64,000 nucleotides of DNA from Gongronella butleri (lineage: Eukaryota; Mucoromycota; Mucoromycetes; Mucorales; Cunninghamellaceae): positions 310,001 through 374,000 of the forward strand of contig JAIWZP010000006.1 of the NCBI GenBank assembly GCA_025201375.1. The letters are read 5' to 3'. The notes under the pieces were generated by a model. The model saw nothing but the letters and a program-made list of their open reading frames with translations, did no database searches and was not told the DNA's origin. Of the stretch, positions 58,831-64,000 are shown one piece after another (within the stretch, counting starts at the first letter, position 1; every line of letters starts with the position of its first letter). Both the position numbers and the translations under genes were made by a program.

Positions 58831-61396
58831 TTTGTGGGAAAATACAAGCCAACGGCAGCGGGTCGTGCAAAGGAAAAATAAACGAGAAAAGAGGAATTAA
58901 AAAAACAAGCGAGTCTACCAGAGAAAAAAAAAGTCGCGATGCATTTGCCATGGCATCTTACCTTTTTGCTTTTTTTTCGTATCCTAGACGTTTATTTCTT
59001 ATTTCGTGGATTTTTTTTTCTAGTTCAATCTTAGGTAGGGACAAAGTCCGTGCGGCGGGGTCCATTTGGCACAGGTGGTGTGATCCAAAAGGCGCACATG
59101 GCATATAACCTCCGACAAGACGCGTCTTTTTTTTTTTTTTTAATACGCGTGGATCTTGTGCGGAGAGAGAGAAAAACGATCGTCGGGTGGCAAAAAAAGG
59201 CGAAAGAGGAAAAAATGGGACGGGATAAAAAGGGAGGACGGATGCATCGGAGTGAGGAACCTCCTTGATGAACAAGGTGCACGACGAAAATCAAAAAAAA
59301 AAAAAAATCCAGGCATTGGGCCACTTTTTGTTTTTTTTTTTGCAGCTTGCGCACGGGTGCCGCATAAAAGAGTGGGGGCAAAGGAGCCCGCATTTCTGCA
59401 ACCTACATGGGCCGCCACTCCTTAATTTGCCTCGGAGACATTCCAAACGAGTTTTTTTTTTCTCGGTCATGATTTAAATGGTTCATTGAAGGGGCTCGGA
59501 CGGCCCGCGCATTCCGAGAACTCGGGTGCACGCCCTGCTTGTGCCACTCTGGCTCTCAATTCCCTTCAAAATGAATAGACAGGAAAATGTCATTGGTGCG
59601 TGAGCGCTTTTTGAGTTGGTGCCTAATTGCTTATCTTCGCGTTTGTGTCCATCCACTGGCATGTAAACCCTTAATTGTAAGCATCGCGCGGCGAAAAGCG
59701 CCATTTGCAGTAGCAAGATCATGTGTTTACGGCATTGGACATCCCTTTTTTCCCATGTTTGCATGGCATATCGTTTGCGTCTTTCGGTGATGAATAGTCA
59801 ACATGGTATGAAAATAATGATGGCCGCTCCACGCCTCTAATCGTGGTGCACACACGAGGTTTTCCGTGTGTTGAAGCACGCCTTGGCAGCTAAAATAAAA
59901 AAAGCAATGTCACACAAACTCGTCATGTCTCGGCCGGAGGCCCGCGTCAATTTTTTTTATTTTTTTATTTTTTTGCAGATCGCTCCCCATCTTTTGTGCT
60001 GAAACAAAAGAAGTCGGCCGAGTGTATCCGATGCCCGTACAGATGAGGCAAACAAGGGACAAATGAAAGCAATAATGACTTGTTTTTCGCCCTCAGCAGC
60101 ACCACTTTTTGTTCATTAAAAAAGGGCGAAAAAAAAAGATCTCAGACGGGTCATGGGGGCGGGGGGAATGGGTTGCCGGCCAATAAGACACCATTGAACC
60201 GAATTGGAGCGCAATTGTGGCCACAGCTTTTTTTTTGCTTTTTTTTTTCTTTCAGCGAAAAGCGAAAAATGGCGGGCCGACGTAAAGATCGTCGCGGCGC
60301 TATCTTTTTTTTCTTTCCCAGGGACGCGTCGCGGGCAAAATACTTTTTTGCAAAATGACCCTGATTGCCTAGACATTTCTGCATCGCGTGGCCCCCTCTC
60401 TCTTGGAATTCCAGCCCATGCAATGTGTGGATTTGCCCACGCAACCAAAGAGAGCCGACCGGTGGCTGGTGTCACGTCAGAATGGGGCGAGAATGGCTTT
60501 TAATTGGACACCTGTCTAGAATACACCCCAATTTATTTATATTGGTCGCTGGATCGGGCGATTTTTGCGATAAAACAAGGCGTTTTACTAGATGGCGTGT
60601 CGTTTTCACGAAAAGCGCTTTGCGTCACATGACGCCCATCGAAGGGCTCGTTTGCTTTTAACACAAAACAAAAGAAACGAGGCGATAAATGTCATTGCAA
60701 AGCGACAAAAGGCGACAAAAAAGTGGGGGGACGGGAGCACTCTGGATTTGGACAAGAGCAAAATCAGCAAAGGGCCATGTGGGATGCCAAATTGGGTATC
60801 GGCTGACAAAGCCAGGGTCAACTAGATGCTATGAGAGAATTTGGGTTTCACCATGGCTTTTTTTTTTCTTTCGACAGCCATTGAACCCCAAATTTCCAAG
60901 GGGCGATGGAAAAAAAATGGGAAAGCACTCGAGGAGGAGTTTCTTTTGTGAGTGTGCCTTGTGGCCACCGCCAGCAGGACTGTCAAAAAAAAATATCTCC
61001 ACTTGGATTTTGACAGGAACCTATGTCGGTCGGCCACTTTTTTCGTCTTTTTTCACTTCCCTGACGCTTTCAAACTGATAGCCCAGGCAAGCCCTCTTCC
61101 CCCCAGAGAATAAAAAAAAAGTCATTCCTTACAAAAAAAGAACAAATGCCTTTCCAGGGCTCTCATTGGATCTTGCATGGCCCTCTGCACAAAAAAATTT
61201 TTTTCATGGTGGTCTCATTTTGCAAGTCCGACAACGATTCCAAGGCGAAAGAACAAGGCCCGCCCAGGTTGAACAAGACCCCTCTTTTCTTTCTTTCTCA
61301 CTTTTTTTTTTTTCCTCTCGTTGTTGCCCGCAAAGCTCAAGTTTCTTGTGTCTTTGTTCTCTCTTTTATCGTACTTTTTGGACAAACAACAACAAG
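58831..61396. other. Intergenic region with no supported gene
   Basis: About 2.6 kb, low in gene-like structure, with many homopolymer tracts (for example 59,129-59,142; 59,295-59,308). The last 100-200 bp probably belong to the 5' UTR exon of the Zn2Cys6 gene. Confidence 0.45.
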
Positions 61397-61760
61397 GTAA
61401 GGCCGTGGATACAAAAAAAGTCCCTTTGGGGGAAAGAGGGGGGTTGGGCAGGGGGGTCGTTTTTTTTTTTTTTTGCCACTTTGGCCTTGTGACGGCCCCA
61501 CCCCCGCACGTCGGTGCACCTGGTTTTGCAGCCGCCTTGCCTTTTTGATTTTTATCAGGCATTGAGGTGTGCGTGTGTGAGGGGTGTGTGTAGATGGAAG
61601 AGTCGAAAGGTTGTCCATCTTGGCAGTGGAAGACGAGCGAGGGACCAAAAGTGACGGAGAAATTAGCGCACAAAAACTGACCCAATTCCACTTTTTTTTT
61701 TTTTCCTAACAGACCACTCTTTTCTCTCTCTTTTTTTCTTTTTCTCGCTTGTTCATCCAG
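61397..61760 (+). other. Predicted 5'-UTR intron of the Zn2Cys6 regulator gene
   Basis: A consensus donor (aag|gtaagg at 61,397) and a T/C-rich acceptor (catccag, ending at 61,760) flank it. The acceptor AG lies directly against the ATG at 61761. The exact donor is a guess among several. Confidence 0.45.
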
Positions 61761-62987
61761 ATGCAGCAGTCACCACAACCTTTGCAGCCTTTGCAGCCTA
61801 TGCAGCAGCAACAACAGCAAGCGGCTCTCCAACAGCAGCAGCAGCGCCCTGCGTCGTATGGGGTCAAGGCTGACGGCAAGCAATCGCCGGCGCAAAAGCC
61901 ATTGCAAGCGTCGTCGTCGCCGTCGCAAGCGCATCAAGTCGCTCAACAACCATCGCAACAACAGCAGCAACAGCACCAAGTGCCTTATTACGCCGCCTAT
62001 CATCAGTATCCACCGCTCATCAATGGCCATCCCGCCATGCCGTATCCCGTGTATTATCCTGATGGCATGATCCCCCAGGCGCCCAAGCGCAAGCAAGTCA
62101 AGAATGCATGCAGTAAGTCATGGACCAACAAAAAAAAAAAGTGACCATTCGCTTATTTTTGCGTGTTTTTTTTCTTTTTCCGCGACGTTTTAGCCAACTG
62201 TCAAAAGGCATGCAAAAAGTGTGACGATGCGCGTCCTTGTCCCCGCTGTGTCAAGTACAACATTGCGGATTCTTGCGTGAATTCTGTGCGCAAGGAGCGC
62301 AAAAAGGGCATCAAGCGCGGGCCTTATAAGCGACGTGTCAAGAGCGAAGGTGCGGAAGGCAAGGCGTCGCCACCTGGCCAGCGCAAGAATACCAATGGGA
62401 TGGACGATCAATATGCGATGCGTGCAGCGGCGATGCCTTATGGCAATGGCATGATGGGTGGCCAGTACCAATATGGACAAAATGGCGACTATGCGACGAG
62501 CACGGCTTATGGCAATGCGGCGGCCGCCTATTATCCTTACCCGAACCAAGGTGCGGCCACCAATGGCAAGGATCAGGTCATGCAGCAATACAACATGTCG
62601 TACCCCTTGGCCTACCACACCAACATGCTTCTCCCCGGCGCCAATGGCGAGCAGACATCGCAATCGCCATCGCAATCGCAACAACAGCAAGCTTCTTATG
62701 CGTCTTACCCGCAAGGCGCGTCGCTTCCGCCCCATTATGGCAGCATGGTCCAACAAACCAGTGCTTCCACCAGCACCACAAGCTCCCCCACCGCCACCCC
62801 CGTCAAGATTGAAAAGTCACACAGCATGACCCCCGTCCCGAGCACCTCTTCCTCTTCCAACACCACTTCTTCCCCTGCCGCTTCTCACCCCGAGGAAGAA
62901 GGTCCTTCGCGTCTTGCCCAGCTCGCTTCCTTGTCCGCCGACGCACTCATCTCCCAAGACCGCCAGGCCGCTACCCCTCAACAGTGA
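61761..62987 (+). CDS. Zn(II)2Cys6 transcription factor with Gln-rich flanks
   Basis: Fungal-type regulator. Two coding exons (61761-62112, 62194-62987) encode 381 residues. The binuclear zinc cluster lies near residues 117-150: NACTNCQKACKKCDDARPCP then RCVKYNIADSCVNSVRKER, i.e. C-x2-C-x6-C-x5-C-x2-C-x7-C spacing split by the intron after the first cysteine pair begins. It is followed by a strongly basic linker (KERKKGIKRGPYKRRVKS) that fits nuclear localisation and DNA backbone contact. Both sides are low complexity: polyglutamine runs at the N-terminus and Tyr/Gln/Ser/Thr-rich sequence after the cluster. No fungal-specific middle homology domain is visible, so the protein is short for the class. 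Related short proteins with this KKCDDARPCPRC cluster are known in many fungi. Confidence 0.9.
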
Positions 62988-63683
62988 GCCTAAACGTCCC
63001 TCGTATATACGCCTTTTTCCTCGCTTTTTTCTCGTTTTTTTCACTTTCCATCTCCTCCATTTTTTTTTCTCTCTTGTTGTCTCTTGTTTGCACTTGGTCT
63101 GTGTGATGGCCTGATCCGTGGTGTGCTTGCCCCCCCTTCCCCTTCCCCCTTTCTCACGTGCATCACACGCGACTGTATCTTTTTTTCTCTTTTTTTTTTT
63201 TTACCTCACCCCTTCCCCTTTGCTGATTGTACATTGCTGACCATCATTGTCTTTTCACTTGTTGCACAGGTTCCTCCCCCCCCCCCCTCAAATTATAGAT
63301 TTAATAAAGCGTAAAGCACCGCGGCAGCGTCCATTGAATTCTTTTTTTTTCCTGGTTTTTTGTTACTTGCCCCTGAATGATCGCCGCTTCGCCCTCGCCT
63401 TTTCAAATATGGAATTACCCAGCTGCATGAATCTGTCAACCGACTATTAAAGCGCCTTCCCAACCCAGGGACCCTCATTCATGCTTCATGGGCTCAAAAA
63501 TGCAAAAATGATCGCCAGATGAAACAAACTCTTTTTTTTTTGAGGAGCGACGCCTCTTGAATCATGATGAAAACCAAGCAAAAGACAGTGGCAAAGGTGG
63601 GGGGCATCTGAAGTGTATCTTTTTAATCAAGTCTATGGGGGTGGGAGGCCCCTGTGCCAAGCAAGCCTGGCTCTACTTCTATT
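62988..63683. other. Region between convergent genes
   Basis: About 700 bp. The first part is the T/C-rich 3' flank of the Zn2Cys6 gene, with an aataaa at about 63,302. No gene is seen. Confidence 0.5.
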
Positions 63684-63950
63684 TTACAACGATTGGAACA
63701 TGCGCATGGACAATTCATACGCTGTGAACGTGGACCCAGCAGCGGGGATGCTAGAAAGTGCGAAAAAAAAAGGAATCGCAAATGACCGTGTGAAAAAAAA
63801 AATGGACGCCAAGAACCTCGTTTTCTATTACCTTCTCAAAACCGTGGGTGCCATGCCTCGGAACAGACCCTTGACGCCGTCTCGCGCAACAATTTGCTTC
63901 ATGACCTTGGTCACATACAAACCACGCGGGTTCTCCGCTTGATTTTGCAC
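63684..63950 (-). CDS. Mitochondrial carrier (SLC25) protein, C-terminal two exons
   Basis: The last two exons on the minus strand (63950-63832, 63750-63684) of a gene that continues past the right window edge. They encode VQNQAENPRGLYVTKVMKQI, VARDGVKGLFRGMAPTVLRS and IPAAGSTFTAYELSMRMFQS, then Leu and stop. GLFRGMAPTVLR and IPAAGSTFTAYE are the typical second half of a mitochondrial carrier repeat (FRG...P..LR..P...i.f..YE), here the third and last repeat. The substrate cannot be told from this part. The exon at 63950 is preceded by an intron with a normal AG acceptor (ctaatccag) that runs to or past position 64000. Confidence 0.85.
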
Positions 63951-64000
63951 CTGGATTAGCAAGAAAACAAGAAAACAAGAAAAAAAAAAGTGAGCAGTGC

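Overview
The window is eukaryotic DNA from a filamentous fungus. Genes are split by many short introns (about 50-190 nt), nearly all with a GT...AG boundary and a run of 8-20 T (or A). The gene complement fits an early-diverging lineage such as Mucoromycota: a yeast-type RNA triphosphatase, a SNAPC3 subunit, a FAM72 homologue, GH81, GH55 and GH5_12 glycanases, and a Kre9-like wall protein. The exact genus cannot be fixed from sequence reading alone. I support 24 protein-coding genes, two of them cut by the window edges. No rRNA, tRNA, CRISPR array or intact transposon was seen.

Layout. 0-9.4 kb is a dense housekeeping block: PEX3 3' end, RHO1-type GTPase, mRNA 5'-triphosphatase, SNAPC3 (minus), carnitine acetyltransferase, and a secreted ML/NPC2-like lipid-binding protein (minus). 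10.7-14.0 kb is COG5 (minus). 14.0-18.8 kb is AT-rich and gene-poor. 18.8-38 kb is rich in cell-wall and glycan genes: a histidine phosphatase, a GH81 and a GH55 beta-1,3-glucanase in divergent orientation, exosome MTR3, a Kre9-like GPI protein, a GT71 MNN2-like mannosyltransferase, and a GH5_12 steryl-glucosidase/EGCrP2-like enzyme. 38.7-42.2 kb holds a Ser/Thr-rich acidic protein behind an overlapping upstream ORF, then EXO70. 42.2-46.1 kb is again gene-poor with repeat relics. 46-64 kb has a DHHC palmitoyltransferase, a NOPCHAP1 homologue, pterin-carbinolamine dehydratase, VAC1/PEP7, a seven-TM receptor-like protein, FAM72, a Zn2Cys6 regulator and the 3' end of a mitochondrial carrier gene.

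Membrane-traffic factors recur (COG5, EXO70, VAC1, RHO1, PFA4). With the wall enzymes they fit a secretory and wall-building theme, though no operon-like logic is implied.

The most striking observation is in the RHO1 gene. The P-loop lysine codon can only be assembled with canonical splice sites if two successive exons are one nucleotide long each (positions 848 and 1034). Other points of interest are an ATGA stop-start overlap at 38,917, two GC-AG introns in tethering-complex genes, a 496-bp composite tandem repeat at 28.4-29.5 kb, a dispersed decayed repeat family, and a four-fold decamer abutting the start codon of the ML-domain gene.
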